A stretch of 12,930 nt of DNA from Syntrophorhabdus sp. PtaB.Bin184 (lineage in GTDB: Bacteria > Desulfobacterota > Syntrophorhabdia > Syntrophorhabdales > Syntrophorhabdaceae): positions 1 through 12,930 of the forward strand of contig MVQQ01000241.1 in NCBI GenBank assembly GCA_002067555.1, written 5' to 3'. The position numbers and the translations under genes are program-made. The notes under the pieces are model-generated. The model had not been told where the DNA came from. It did no database searches and saw only the letters and a list, made by a program, of their open reading frames with translations. Of the stretch, positions 5,228-12,930 are shown one piece after another (position 1 is the first letter of the stretch; every line of letters begins with the position of its first letter).

Positions 5228-6223
5228 ATGGACGCACGGTCAAGAAGAATGGTGAGCTTCCTTATCATGGGTGTGGCGATGATGTTTCTCTCCTGTATTG
5301 TCCTCGAGACGGCTGCCGAGGCGCGGGCCGGCGGCGGACGGAGCATGGGGTCCCGTAGTTTCAGTTCGGGAAGCAGGAGTTCGGGCGGTTCGTATAACCG
5401 GTCCACTCCCTACAACACGACGGATCCGACCCGCCAGCAGGCGGCCGCTCCCCGGCAAACGAATCCCTACAGCCCGGGGAGAAGCTTCCTCTACGGCCTC
5501 GGCGGCGGACTTATGGGCGGGATGATCGGCAGCATGATCTTCGGCAGGTCCGGTTACGGTGGAATGGGAACCTACGGCGGCGGAGGGTTCGGTTTTGGGG
5601 ACATCATCATCATCCTTATCATAGCCGGGATCATCTACTTCGTGTACAAACGCTACAAAGCGACGAGGCAGATGCAGGCAAGCACCGCTTCTCCGGTGGG
5701 CTACAGCTCCTACGCATACAACGAGCCGGCCTATGACGCCTCCTACGCGCCTCAGCCTGCCGGCGGTTCCGTATCCGACGGTCTGCGCCACATTGCCGAA
5801 ATGGACCCCGCTTTCAGCGAGCAGTCCTTCCGGGGGACCGCCGAAGACCTTTTCTTCAAGATCCAGGGCGGCTGGACCCGCCGCGACATCTCCGTCATCG
5901 CCGGCCTCCTGACACCGCAGATGCAGGACATCTTCCGGGGAGACATCGATCGTTACCTGGCGGAGAAGAAGATAAACCGCCTGGAGAACATTGCGGTACG
6001 TCAGGTGGAGATCGTCGACGCCGTGCAGGATGAGGGCGAGGAGTTCATTACCGTCCGGTATACGGCGAGTCTTCTCGACTTTACCACCGACGAGACGGGC
6101 ACCGTCCTCACGGGCAGCCCCACTGACCCGGTAAAGTTCCTCGAATACTGGACCTATGCGCGCAAGGTCGGAGAACGTGACTGGAGGCTCGCCGCCATCA
6201 CCCAGGAGCAGGATTACCGCTGA
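5228..6223 (+). CDS. Tim44-like domain membrane protein
   Basis: A 331-residue protein. A signal sequence (R4-R7 n-region, core 9-26) has a likely cut after A-R-A34. A low-complexity Gly/Ser/Arg-rich stretch follows (35-70), then a Gly-rich stretch with G-G-G-L-M-G-G-M-I-G (about 87-96) and more Gly, and one transmembrane helix rich in Ile (126-142) closed by K-R-Y-K. The C-terminal part, about 199-331, is a Tim44/MBA1-like domain: F-R-G-T-A-E-D-L-F-F-K-I-Q, an N-terminal helix pair, then strands with W-T-Y-A-R and W-R-L-A-A-I. This is the common bacterial 'Tim44 domain-containing protein' layout; its role is not established. I chose the ATG at 5228, although a TTG at 5216 would add four residues and an ATG at 5249 remains possible. 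It ends 8 bp before the AddA-like gene. Confidence 0.85.
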   Translation: MDARSRRMVSFLIMGVAMMFLSCIVLETAAEARAGGGRSMGSRSFSSGSRSSGGSYNRSTPYNTTDPTRQQAAAPRQTNPYSPGRSFLYGLGGGLMGGMIGSMIFGRSGYGGMGTYGGGGFGFGDIIIILIIAGIIYFVYKRYKATRQMQASTASPVGYSSYAYNEPAYDASYAPQPAGGSVSDGLRHIAEMDPAFSEQSFRGTAEDLFFKIQGGWTRRDISVIAGLLTPQMQDIFRGDIDRYLAEKKINRLENIAVRQVEIVDAVQDEGEEFITVRYTASLLDFTTDETGTVLTGSPTDPVKFLEYWTYARKVGERDWRLAAITQEQDYR

Positions 6224-6231
6224 CGCCGTTT

Positions 6232-9200
6232 ATGGCCGACGACAGGACAAGTAAGAAGGTTCATTCCCAGATCATCACCGTCCGGTCTTCGGCCGGCTCG
6301 GGCAAGACATACCGCCTGGCCCGACACTACCTGGAGGTCCTCCTCGCCGGCGCTCTGGCGGACACCACACTCCCGACGCGCATGGCTAATATCGTCGCCA
6401 TCACGTTCACCAACAAGGCGGCGCAGGAAATGCGCGCCCGCATCCTCGACTGGATGAAGCACATAATCCTCGATCTCCCCTTCGAGAACTCACCCGATAA
6501 GCCCCTCGACACGATCATGAGGGGGATAACGACGGTCCTGCCCGACACCCCCCTGCCGCAGGAGATAGCAAACACCGCCCGAAAAGCCGACAACCTTCCG
6601 GGCAAGGCCGTGAAGGTCAGGGATTACCTCATGGCCGAGATGGACCGGCGATTCACGGAACTCCTCAAGGACTTCGGGCACTTCAACGTCGGCACCATCG
6701 ACAGTTTCGTGAATCTCACACTCAAGGCGTCCGCAATGCAGCTCAACCTGCCGCCGGACTTCGAGGTGTCCACTGAGACGAAACAGCTCATCGACCTCGC
6801 ACTCAGGGAATGCCTGCAAAGGACGGCGGAGGACGGACGCGCACAGGCCATCTTTGACACCTTTCTCGACAGCTATATAGAACTCGAAGGCGACCGCGCG
6901 GGCTGGGTTCCCCGGGAGCTCATCGGGGCCGTGATCTCCTCCCTTTGGAATGAAGAGACCAAGGAGAACAGAGAATTCATCATACCCGCCGGGGGAGCGC
7001 ATGGCGGTGTCGCGGACCTGCGCCAAAAGATGGCTGACAGCGCATCCCGACTCCTTGCGGCGCTCGCGGCCGACACCAGCGTTAAACCCCTTTCCCACTT
7101 GCTCACGGCGCTGGAAAGATGCGCCGATCCGCGGGAGAACGCTCTTTCGAAAAGCGTTTGCTTTGAGCGATCCCTGGAGGATTGCCTCAAGAAGGGCAGC
7201 AGCCTGCCCGGCCCGCAGGAGAGGGAGCTCTGGGACACCGTGGTCCGCCTACGGCGGCTTTATGCCGGTGCCCTGGCGGTCTCGAAGTACATCCCCTACG
7301 TCCAGGTCTACAGTTTTTTTAAAGAGGTGTTCCAGCGGGAGGTCACGTATTACAGGCGCGTCATCCCAATCGAGGAGCTCAACCGCCTGCTTCAGGATAT
7401 CGTCACGCGCAGGGATTTTGTTCCCGAGATCTACTACACCCTGTCGGAACGCTATATTCACTTCCTTCTCGACGAATTCCAGGATACAAGCCTCCTGCAA
7501 TGGAAGAACATCGAAGTCCTGGCGGAAGAGGCCTTGAGCCGTGGCGGAAGTCTCTTCCTCGTGGGCGACAGGAAGCAGGCCATATACCGCTGGCGCGGAG
7601 GGCGGCCCGAGCTTGTCGACGAGATAACCGAACAATACCGGGACCACTATGGCGTGGATGAGCTCCACCTCGACACGAACTACCGCAGTCTGGAGCACGT
7701 CGTCAGCTTCAACAATGAGGTTTTCGATGCGGAAAACCTAGCGGTCCTCGCGGGAACGGTCCTCGCGGGACACCCCCCGGAGACCGTCGAGGAGATGGTA
7801 AAGCCCTACCGGACATCGCGCCAGCTCTTCCTGGAAACAAAAAAAGGTGGGGGATTCGTATCCATCGAACGACTCACCGCCGAGGGAGATGACGAGAACG
7901 GTCAGGACGTCTTCACGGGCGATGAGGCCCGGGCACTCGTCGAGGAAAGGCTTAAGACCCTTGTCCGGGATATAATGGCGCGGGGCGTTTTCCGCCAGAG
8001 TGACCTCGCCGTACTGGTGAGGACACGGGAGGAAGCCGGCGCCATCGTGGCCGTCCTTTTGTCCATGGGGCTCAGCGTTGAGTCGGAACACACCGTCAGC
8101 ATCAGGAACAACGCCCTCATCCGTGAGGTCATATCTTTTCTCAAGTTCCTGGACAAACCCGATGACAACCTTTCCTTCGCATCGTTTATAACGGGACGGA
8201 TATTCACAGCCGGGACCGCCATGGGAACGGGCCCGATGTCCGCGTGGCTCTCGGAAAGATGTCTTGCTGACCGGAGCCAATTCCTGTACCTCCTGTTCAA
8301 GTCCGATCACGGGACCGTCTTCGAGAAGGAGTTTGCGGGCTTTCTCTCCCGCGTCGGCTATCTTCCCCTCTACGACCTTCTGGTGAGCTTTTACAGGCAC
8401 TGGGAGCTTCTCGCCCGTTTCCCCGACGATGTACCCTATCTCCTGCATCTTCTGGAACTGGTAAGGGAAAGGGAGCACTCCGGCGACGGCAGCCTTGCCG
8501 GTTTCATCGACTTCCTGGAAGAGGGATCCCGGAGAACGTCATACGCCAGTTCCGACGACGACAAGGCCTTTCTGTTGCACACCCCCGATTCGCTCGATGC
8601 CGTGAAGGTCCTCACGATACACAAGGCGAAAGGGCTCCAGTTCCCCGTTGTCATCCTCCCCTTCGTGACCCTGACGTCCTTCTCCACTTCATCGGGCCGG
8701 GACAAGCAGCGGTGTTTCCAGTCAGGCGACGACGGTCTCAGGCTCTTTTATTTGAAAAAGGAGTACACCGGGGTCTCCCCCGAGCTTGCCGCCCTGTACA
8801 GCAAGAAGGAACGGGAACATCTCGCCGATGAGCTCAACAACCTTTACGTCGCCTTCACCCGTGCCGAAGAGGAATTATACATCCTTCTCACGGACAGGAA
8901 AAAACAGAAGAACCACCTTATCGACCACATCTTTGGAATGAAGGCGTTCCGGTCCGTCGCCAGCGACAGGGCAATCGTCCTGGGGCGGGAAAGGATGACA
9001 GCCGAAAAGAGTGAGGACGCGGCCTCCCCGGGGTCCGGTTCGCCGCCTTCCTTCAAAGACTTTACCGGCGATCCGGCATGGCCCGTAAAGCTCAAGGGAA
9101 GCATCTCCGACCCGGGACACCTGTCACGGCACGCGGTCAGGGCGCGAAAGAAAGGCAACGCCATACACCGGGCCCTCTCCTTCATCGAGTCCCTACCCAT

Positions 9201-9582
9201 CGACGATGGGATCATCGAGTCTTTCGCCAGGACCGCCGCGGTCCATGAAGGCATACCCGACGCTGCCCGGGAGGTGGAGCAATCGCTGAGAGCCTTCTTT
9301 ACGAATGAGCGTTTCCGGCCCTTCTTCGAGACCGGACCGGGCATCTCCTTTTACAACGAGAAGGAAATAGTGGACAGGGACGGCAACACCTTCAAGATGG
9401 ACCGGGTCATCGTGAGACCCGGCCTGGTGGAGGTGATCGATTACAAGACCGGAGAGATCCGTTCCGACAGCCATGTCGAGCAGGTACGTCGTTACGGGAG
9501 ACTCCTGGCCGAGACGTATCCCGAGCGGGACGTAAGGGGCTTCCTTCTCTATCTCGATGACGGGGAGGTGGTCAGGATATGA
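6232..9582 (+). CDS. addA: AddA-like UvrD/Rep-family helicase-nuclease
   Basis: A 1116-residue helicase and exonuclease that should unwind and resect double-strand DNA ends for RecA-dependent repair with its AddB-like partner. SF1A motifs are all present: Walker A A21-G-S-G-K-T26; Ia T-F-T-N-K-A-A (about 58-64); II D414-E-F-Q-D-T419; III G445-D-R-K-Q-A-I-Y-R-W-R455; IV T482-N-Y-R-S486; V T795-I-H-K-A-K-G-L802; VI Y872-V-A-F-T-R-A878. The C-terminal PD-(D/E)XK nuclease has G975-N-A-I-H979, D1057, D1070-Y-K1072 and the Q1084-x3-Y1088 motif typical of RecB-family nucleases. Length fits AddA (about 1100-1250). No close ribosome site precedes the ATG, which lies 8 bp after the Tim44-like gene, so translation may be coupled. 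It overlaps addB by ATGA. No frameshift is seen. Confidence 0.92.
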   Translation: MADDRTSKKVHSQIITVRSSAGSGKTYRLARHYLEVLLAGALADTTLPTRMANIVAITFTNKAAQEMRARILDWMKHIILDLPFENSPDKPLDTIMRGITTVLPDTPLPQEIANTARKADNLPGKAVKVRDYLMAEMDRRFTELLKDFGHFNVGTIDSFVNLTLKASAMQLNLPPDFEVSTETKQLIDLALRECLQRTAEDGRAQAIFDTFLDSYIELEGDRAGWVPRELIGAVISSLWNEETKENREFIIPAGGAHGGVADLRQKMADSASRLLAALAADTSVKPLSHLLTALERCADPRENALSKSVCFERSLEDCLKKGSSLPGPQERELWDTVVRLRRLYAGALAVSKYIPYVQVYSFFKEVFQREVTYYRRVIPIEELNRLLQDIVTRRDFVPEIYYTLSERYIHFLLDEFQDTSLLQWKNIEVLAEEALSRGGSLFLVGDRKQAIYRWRGGRPELVDEITEQYRDHYGVDELHLDTNYRSLEHVVSFNNEVFDAENLAVLAGTVLAGHPPETVEEMVKPYRTSRQLFLETKKGGGFVSIERLTAEGDDENGQDVFTGDEARALVEERLKTLVRDIMARGVFRQSDLAVLVRTREEAGAIVAVLLSMGLSVESEHTVSIRNNALIREVISFLKFLDKPDDNLSFASFITGRIFTAGTAMGTGPMSAWLSERCLADRSQFLYLLFKSDHGTVFEKEFAGFLSRVGYLPLYDLLVSFYRHWELLARFPDDVPYLLHLLELVREREHSGDGSLAGFIDFLEEGSRRTSYASSDDDKAFLLHTPDSLDAVKVLTIHKAKGLQFPVVILPFVTLTSFSTSSGRDKQRCFQSGDDGLRLFYLKKEYTGVSPELAALYSKKEREHLADELNNLYVAFTRAEEELYILLTDRKKQKNHLIDHIFGMKAFRSVASDRAIVLGRERMTAEKSEDAASPGSGSPPSFKDFTGDPAWPVKLKGSISDPGHLSRHAVRARKKGNAIHRALSFIESLPIDDGIIESFARTAAVHEGIPDAAREVEQSLRAFFTNERFRPFFETGPGISFYNEKEIVDRDGNTFKMDRVIVRPGLVEVIDYKTGEIRSDSHVEQVRRYGRLLAETYPERDVRGFLLYLDDGEVVRI

Positions 9583-12401
9583 GCGTGCTCCGTTCCATAC
9601 CCTTCGCCTCGGACATCGTCGAGGAGATAGCCGGCATGATCGGAACCGATGCTTCAAGCGGTGAAAACAGGGTCATCGTGTTTCCGGGGAAGCGCCCTTC
9701 CCTCTATCTCAAGGCCAGACTGGCGGCCCTCACGGGCCCGAAGGCCTTCTTCCCTCCCCGTTGCTTCTCCCTCGAGGAGTTCATCGGCGAGATAGCCCGG
9801 AGGCGGAACCCGGGGTTCGCCGATATCGATCAGGGCGATGCGGCATACATCCTCTTCGACCTCATACGCTCCCTCAAGGCCTTCGACCGCCACTCGATCG
9901 CCAGCAAGGGATTTGGGGACTTCCTGCACTGGGGAAGACACCTCCTCAGTTTCATCGACAGGCTCGACATGGAAGGGATAGATAACAGCGCCCTCGTCAA
10001 CGTGGAGAGGAACGCCTCCATAGGATACGATGTGCCTCAGAGCGTCAACGAACTCCTCTCCAACATCTCTCTGATCAGGAGAGAATTTCACCGGGTTCTG
10101 GCCGATGGCCGGTGGTTCACGAGGGGTACGAAACGCGTCGCCGCTGTTCTGGAGACAGGCGAGCATGTCCCCGATGACCTTCGCCGGGTGGTCTTCGCCG
10201 GGCTCTTTGGCCTTACGGGAGGAGAGAAAAGAATACTCAAGTCCTTCTGGGACGCCGGGCAGGCCACGGTGCTTCTCTCCGGCGACCCCGAAGATTGGCC
10301 CGTGCTCAAGGACCTCGTCGGACACCTCAAGGCAAAGGTGGAGTACGGGGAGGCTTCCCGGAACGACCGGCCGATGGTCAGCCTCCACGCAGGCCACGAT
10401 ACGCACGCTGAGGTCCTCGAGGCATACCGCATCCTCGCGGAAGCCCCCCGGAAGAAGACCGCCATCATCCTTCCCGACGCCGATCCCCTCTTCCCGATTC
10501 TCAGTTTCGTCGCCGACAGGATGGAGATGCGGTGCAACATCTCCCTGGCGTACCCCGTGAACAGGACGCCGGTCTTTGACCTCATCCGCGCCATCCTCGC
10601 GGCACGCGTCGAGAGAAGGACCGAAGGGGTATACCCCTCGGCGCGGTACCTCGCCGTGATCCTCCACCCCTTCATAAAAAACCTGGAACCCGACTCCGGC
10701 CTCAGAAGCCTCCTCGTAAGCTTGGAGCGCTCCCTGTCGGACGAGAGCGGAAATGGCCCCCTGGCAGGCCGGTCCCTTGTGGGTCTGGGAGACATAGAGA
10801 AGGAGGCGGCGGCCTTCATGGCGCCTTCTGGACAGGTGGGACATTTCGACGCACTCCTGGAAGTGCATCGGCTGTTTTTCCGGAATTTCGAGAACGTCAC
10901 CACCGTGGGAGATATCGCCGCGGCCCTGGAGGAGGCCCTCGAAGCGATAATCTCCAGAACCCCTGTGCGTTCCTACGTGCTGTCGGGAACAATCTTTGAG
11001 AGCATCTTCGGATCCCTTGGTCTCTTGAAGGGCTGCCTCTTCAGTTCTTCCGTCCTGTCCGGTGAGCCCGCCGAGAACACGCGGGCCGTCTGCGACATCA
11101 CCCTCCATCACCTGCAAAGCACGGCCCTGCCCTTCGATACGCACCCCGTGGAGGAGCTCGAGATCATCGGCATGCTCGAATCGAGGAACATATCCTTCGA
11201 CAGGGTCATCATCCTCGATGTCAACGAGGGCGTCCTGCCGGGACCAAGGGAGGTAAGCCCCGTGATCCCCGCCGGTGTCTTTGAAACGCTGGGCATCCCA
11301 CCCCCCGAGTTTGCGGAGGCGATATACAGGTACAACTTCTACCGTCTCACGGGAAGCGCCGGGGAGGTCCATCTCATATACCGCAATTCCGAGGACAGGC
11401 CGCGAAGCAGATACATCGAGGAGATCCTCTGGGAGGAGGAGAAAAGGCAGGGACAGCTTGATGTCATCCCCGTCCGGCAGACGGCAACCTCCGTCAACCT
11501 GAAAAGGCAAACGTCTCCTCCCGCTATCAAAAAAACAGACACGATCCTTCACGCCCTTGCCGGCATCGCTCTGTCCCCCAGCGCCCTCGACACCTACGTG
11601 CGATGCCCTTTACTCTTCTATTTCACCCGCCTGATGGGCCTCGAAGAGCGAAGGACCTTTTCCGGCGATATAGAGGCGACGGACCGGGGAAACATCATCC
11701 ACCGCATCCTCAGCGACACTTTCAGCCCCTATCTCAAGCTCACAGTGACAGGGGAGAGCGAGGACGGACTCAGGGAAAGTCTGCGGAAGGCGCTGGAAAA
11801 GAATTTCAAGGACATTCCGGGGTCGGGGGACTACTATCTCTTTCGGCGCATAACCACACACAAGCTGGATTCTTTCCTGAGACGCCACGTGAGGACCTTG
11901 AGCGGGCCCGTGGCCATAGAATGCCTGGAGGAAGCCTTCAGAAAACCTCTGAAGCTGAAGGGTGCCACCGCTTCTCTCTATGGACGTATCGACCGCGTCG
12001 ACCGCGACATCGCGTCCGGCAGGCACACCGTCTTCGACTACAAGACGGGCACAACGAAACAATATCCGTCGAGGATCATGGAGAAGGCGGATTTCGGCGA
12101 CATCCGGTCCATCCACGATCACGTCCCCTCATTCCAGTTGCCCGTCTATATCCACATCTTCTCCGCGGCAAGGGACATACCCGTCGAGAAGATCGACGCG
12201 GCATTGATACTGCTCGGCAATAACACTGAGGAGGCCTTCCTGAAGGGGAAGGACGAAAACGAGAACAGGCGCCTTTTCGAGGCATACACGTCAGGCATCG
12301 AAACGGTGGTGTCTCACATGCTCGACCCGGACAACCCCTTTGAGGCCTTCGACACCGACCGCTGCGCGGATTGCACGGCAAGGGACCTGTGCCACATGTG
12401 A
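9579..12401 (+). CDS. addB: AddB-like PD-(D/E)XK nuclease with Fe-S cluster cysteines
   Basis: A 940-residue partner of the preceding helicase. The N-terminal helicase-like half has no Walker A: the segment at the usual place reads V32-I-V-F-P-G-K-R-P40. That suits the non-ATP-hydrolysing AddB form of alphaproteobacterial type rather than the Bacillus form. Helicase-core remnants remain, such as F-D541-R-V-I-I-L-D-V-N-E-G-V-L-P-G. The C-terminal nuclease carries S-P-S-A-L-D-T-Y-V-R-C676-P, then G-R-I-D805-R-V-D and D820-Y-K822. It ends with C929-x2-C932-x5-C938. One cysteine before the nuclease and three after it are the known 4Fe-4S clasp of AddB. The ATG overlaps the stop of addA (ATGA), with GGGGAGG upstream at 9561-9567, so the two are translationally coupled. 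The product stops two residues after the last cysteine. Confidence 0.9.
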   Translation: MSVLRSIPFASDIVEEIAGMIGTDASSGENRVIVFPGKRPSLYLKARLAALTGPKAFFPPRCFSLEEFIGEIARRRNPGFADIDQGDAAYILFDLIRSLKAFDRHSIASKGFGDFLHWGRHLLSFIDRLDMEGIDNSALVNVERNASIGYDVPQSVNELLSNISLIRREFHRVLADGRWFTRGTKRVAAVLETGEHVPDDLRRVVFAGLFGLTGGEKRILKSFWDAGQATVLLSGDPEDWPVLKDLVGHLKAKVEYGEASRNDRPMVSLHAGHDTHAEVLEAYRILAEAPRKKTAIILPDADPLFPILSFVADRMEMRCNISLAYPVNRTPVFDLIRAILAARVERRTEGVYPSARYLAVILHPFIKNLEPDSGLRSLLVSLERSLSDESGNGPLAGRSLVGLGDIEKEAAAFMAPSGQVGHFDALLEVHRLFFRNFENVTTVGDIAAALEEALEAIISRTPVRSYVLSGTIFESIFGSLGLLKGCLFSSSVLSGEPAENTRAVCDITLHHLQSTALPFDTHPVEELEIIGMLESRNISFDRVIILDVNEGVLPGPREVSPVIPAGVFETLGIPPPEFAEAIYRYNFYRLTGSAGEVHLIYRNSEDRPRSRYIEEILWEEEKRQGQLDVIPVRQTATSVNLKRQTSPPAIKKTDTILHALAGIALSPSALDTYVRCPLLFYFTRLMGLEERRTFSGDIEATDRGNIIHRILSDTFSPYLKLTVTGESEDGLRESLRKALEKNFKDIPGSGDYYLFRRITTHKLDSFLRRHVRTLSGPVAIECLEEAFRKPLKLKGATASLYGRIDRVDRDIASGRHTVFDYKTGTTKQYPSRIMEKADFGDIRSIHDHVPSFQLPVYIHIFSAARDIPVEKIDAALILLGNNTEEAFLKGKDENENRRLFEAYTSGIETVVSHMLDPDNPFEAFDTDRCADCTARDLCHM

Positions 12402-12530
12402 AGACGGTGCAAGGGTTCAACCGCACCAGGTCAGCAGTCCAGGAAAGAACCCCGTTGGCAGCCGACCATGGTCGATACCGTGCCCACCCTGATTTCAACA
12501 CCAGTTCTGAGCACGACAGGAATCGAGGCG

Positions 12531-12930
12531 CTATTTCCTTTCCACAATAAAGACTCCCGGCGACGACCACCCCTGTATTGACGGCTCGTACATGCATTCC
12601 ATCCTCGCCGGCCTCACGGTAAATTTGCCAGGCAATTCAGCACGCATCGTATAGGCAAGTTCGTAAACCTCGCCCTTGGTGACCCTGGTGAAGAAAAAGA
12701 CCATCTTGTCGTCCCACCTCTCGATGCGCGAGTAAGGCCTGTAGTCTGCGTAGATGGTCTGCCGAACAACCTCAAAACCGGAAGGCAGATAATCCTCCAG
12801 CACCAGATATTGATAGTTATCATCTGCCCTGAACTTGATCCTTACGATTACCTCATCACCGACCTTGACCATCTTTGTCTTTATTTCCTGAGGAACGAAG
12901 AACTCATTGTTGTTGATGTCCGTAACGCGC
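12531..12930 (-). CDS. Bacterial alpha-2-macroglobulin family protein, C-terminal end
   Basis: The last 132 residues of a larger gene; the frame stays open from the window edge (12930) through the internal ATG at 12872 to the TAG at 12531. The visible part starts in R-V-T-D-I-N-N-N-E-F-F and contains V-K-V-G-D-E-V-I-V-R-I, then Y-L-V-L-E-D-Y-L-P-S-G-F-E-V, V-F-F-F-T-R-V and a final A-R-M-E-C-M-Y-E-P-S-I-Q-G. This is the pattern of the last macroglobulin domain (bMG10-type) of bacterial alpha-2-macroglobulins, large periplasmic, usually lipid-anchored protease traps. The thioester segment lies upstream and cannot be checked. The gene converges with addB; the 129-bp gap holds one weak dyad (GGTGC/GCACC, about 12406-12427) without a T-run. 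Confidence 0.85.
   Translation of the reverse strand, partial: RVTDINNNEFFVPQEIKTKMVKVGDEVIVRIKFRADDNYQYLVLEDYLPSGFEVVRQTIYADYRPYSRIERWDDKMVFFFTRVTKGEVYELAYTMRAELPGKFTVRPARMECMYEPSIQGWSSPGVFIVERK

Noticed and set aside
5284..5298. F-L-S-C as a lipoprotein box in the Tim44-like protein
   Set aside because: The -3 position is Phe rather than Leu/Val/Ile and a standard A-x-A cleavage site follows 11 residues later.
9654..11552. A 632-codon open frame on the minus strand inside addB
   Set aside because: It is antisense to a gene with complete AddB motifs, resembles no family I know, and long antisense frames are expected in GC-rich coding DNA with this codon use.
12402..12530. Possible bidirectional terminator between addB and the macroglobulin gene
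   Set aside because: Only a 5-bp GGTGC/GCACC stem with a small inner GGT/ACC pairing and no T-run on either strand.
1..12930. CRISPR array, transposon, prophage or tRNA genes
   Set aside because: No regularly spaced repeats, no transposase or integrase motifs, and no cloverleaf-like sequence seen on either strand by eye.

Overview
The window looks like chromosomal DNA from a GC-rich Gram-negative bacterium, probably a deltaproteobacterium-type anaerobe (Desulfobacterota or similar). That placement is inference. It rests on the outer-membrane-type exported protein, a near-perfect sigma-54 promoter, sigma-70-like promoters, a bacterial alpha-2-macroglobulin and codon use. No rRNA, tRNA, CRISPR array, transposase or phage gene is visible.

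Layout. At the left edge (1-159, minus) is the start of an exported, porin-like (TorF/Gcw_chp-type) protein. The 468-bp gap at 160-627 is rich in regulatory signals. For the left gene, on the minus strand, it holds a sigma-54 promoter and a 17-bp perfect hairpin followed by a T-tract in the leader. It also holds a 14-bp perfect palindrome and another dyad. For the rightward gene it holds a sigma-70 promoter. That gene (628-2418) is an orphan NodU/CmcH/TobZ-type carbamoyltransferase. It converges with a stand-alone cyclic-nucleotide-binding protein (2479-2958, minus), which is divergent from a small dodecin-family protein (3084-3326). The dodecin converges with a six-TM-like potassium channel (3334-4011, minus).

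The next module is the clearest regulatory system in the window. A yybP-ykoY (Mn2+) riboswitch with an overlapping intrinsic terminator (4172-4305) precedes a UPF0016/GDT1-family Mn2+ exporter (4332-5039). The 3' end of the exporter gene and the gap after it carry a cluster of GC-rich inverted repeats. A Tim44-domain membrane protein follows (5228-6223). Then comes a tightly coupled two-gene recombination-repair unit: an AddA-like helicase-nuclease (6232-9582) and an AddB-like Fe-S nuclease (9579-12401), overlapping by ATGA. At the right edge (12531-12930, minus) is the C-terminal end of an alpha-2-macroglobulin-family protein.

Most genes are single transcription units with their own signals. 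Only addA-addB, possibly with the Tim44-like gene in front, look like an operon. I see no clear multi-gene novel defence or metabolic system. The most interesting signals are the sigma-54-driven leader hairpin and the riboswitch/terminator arrangement.
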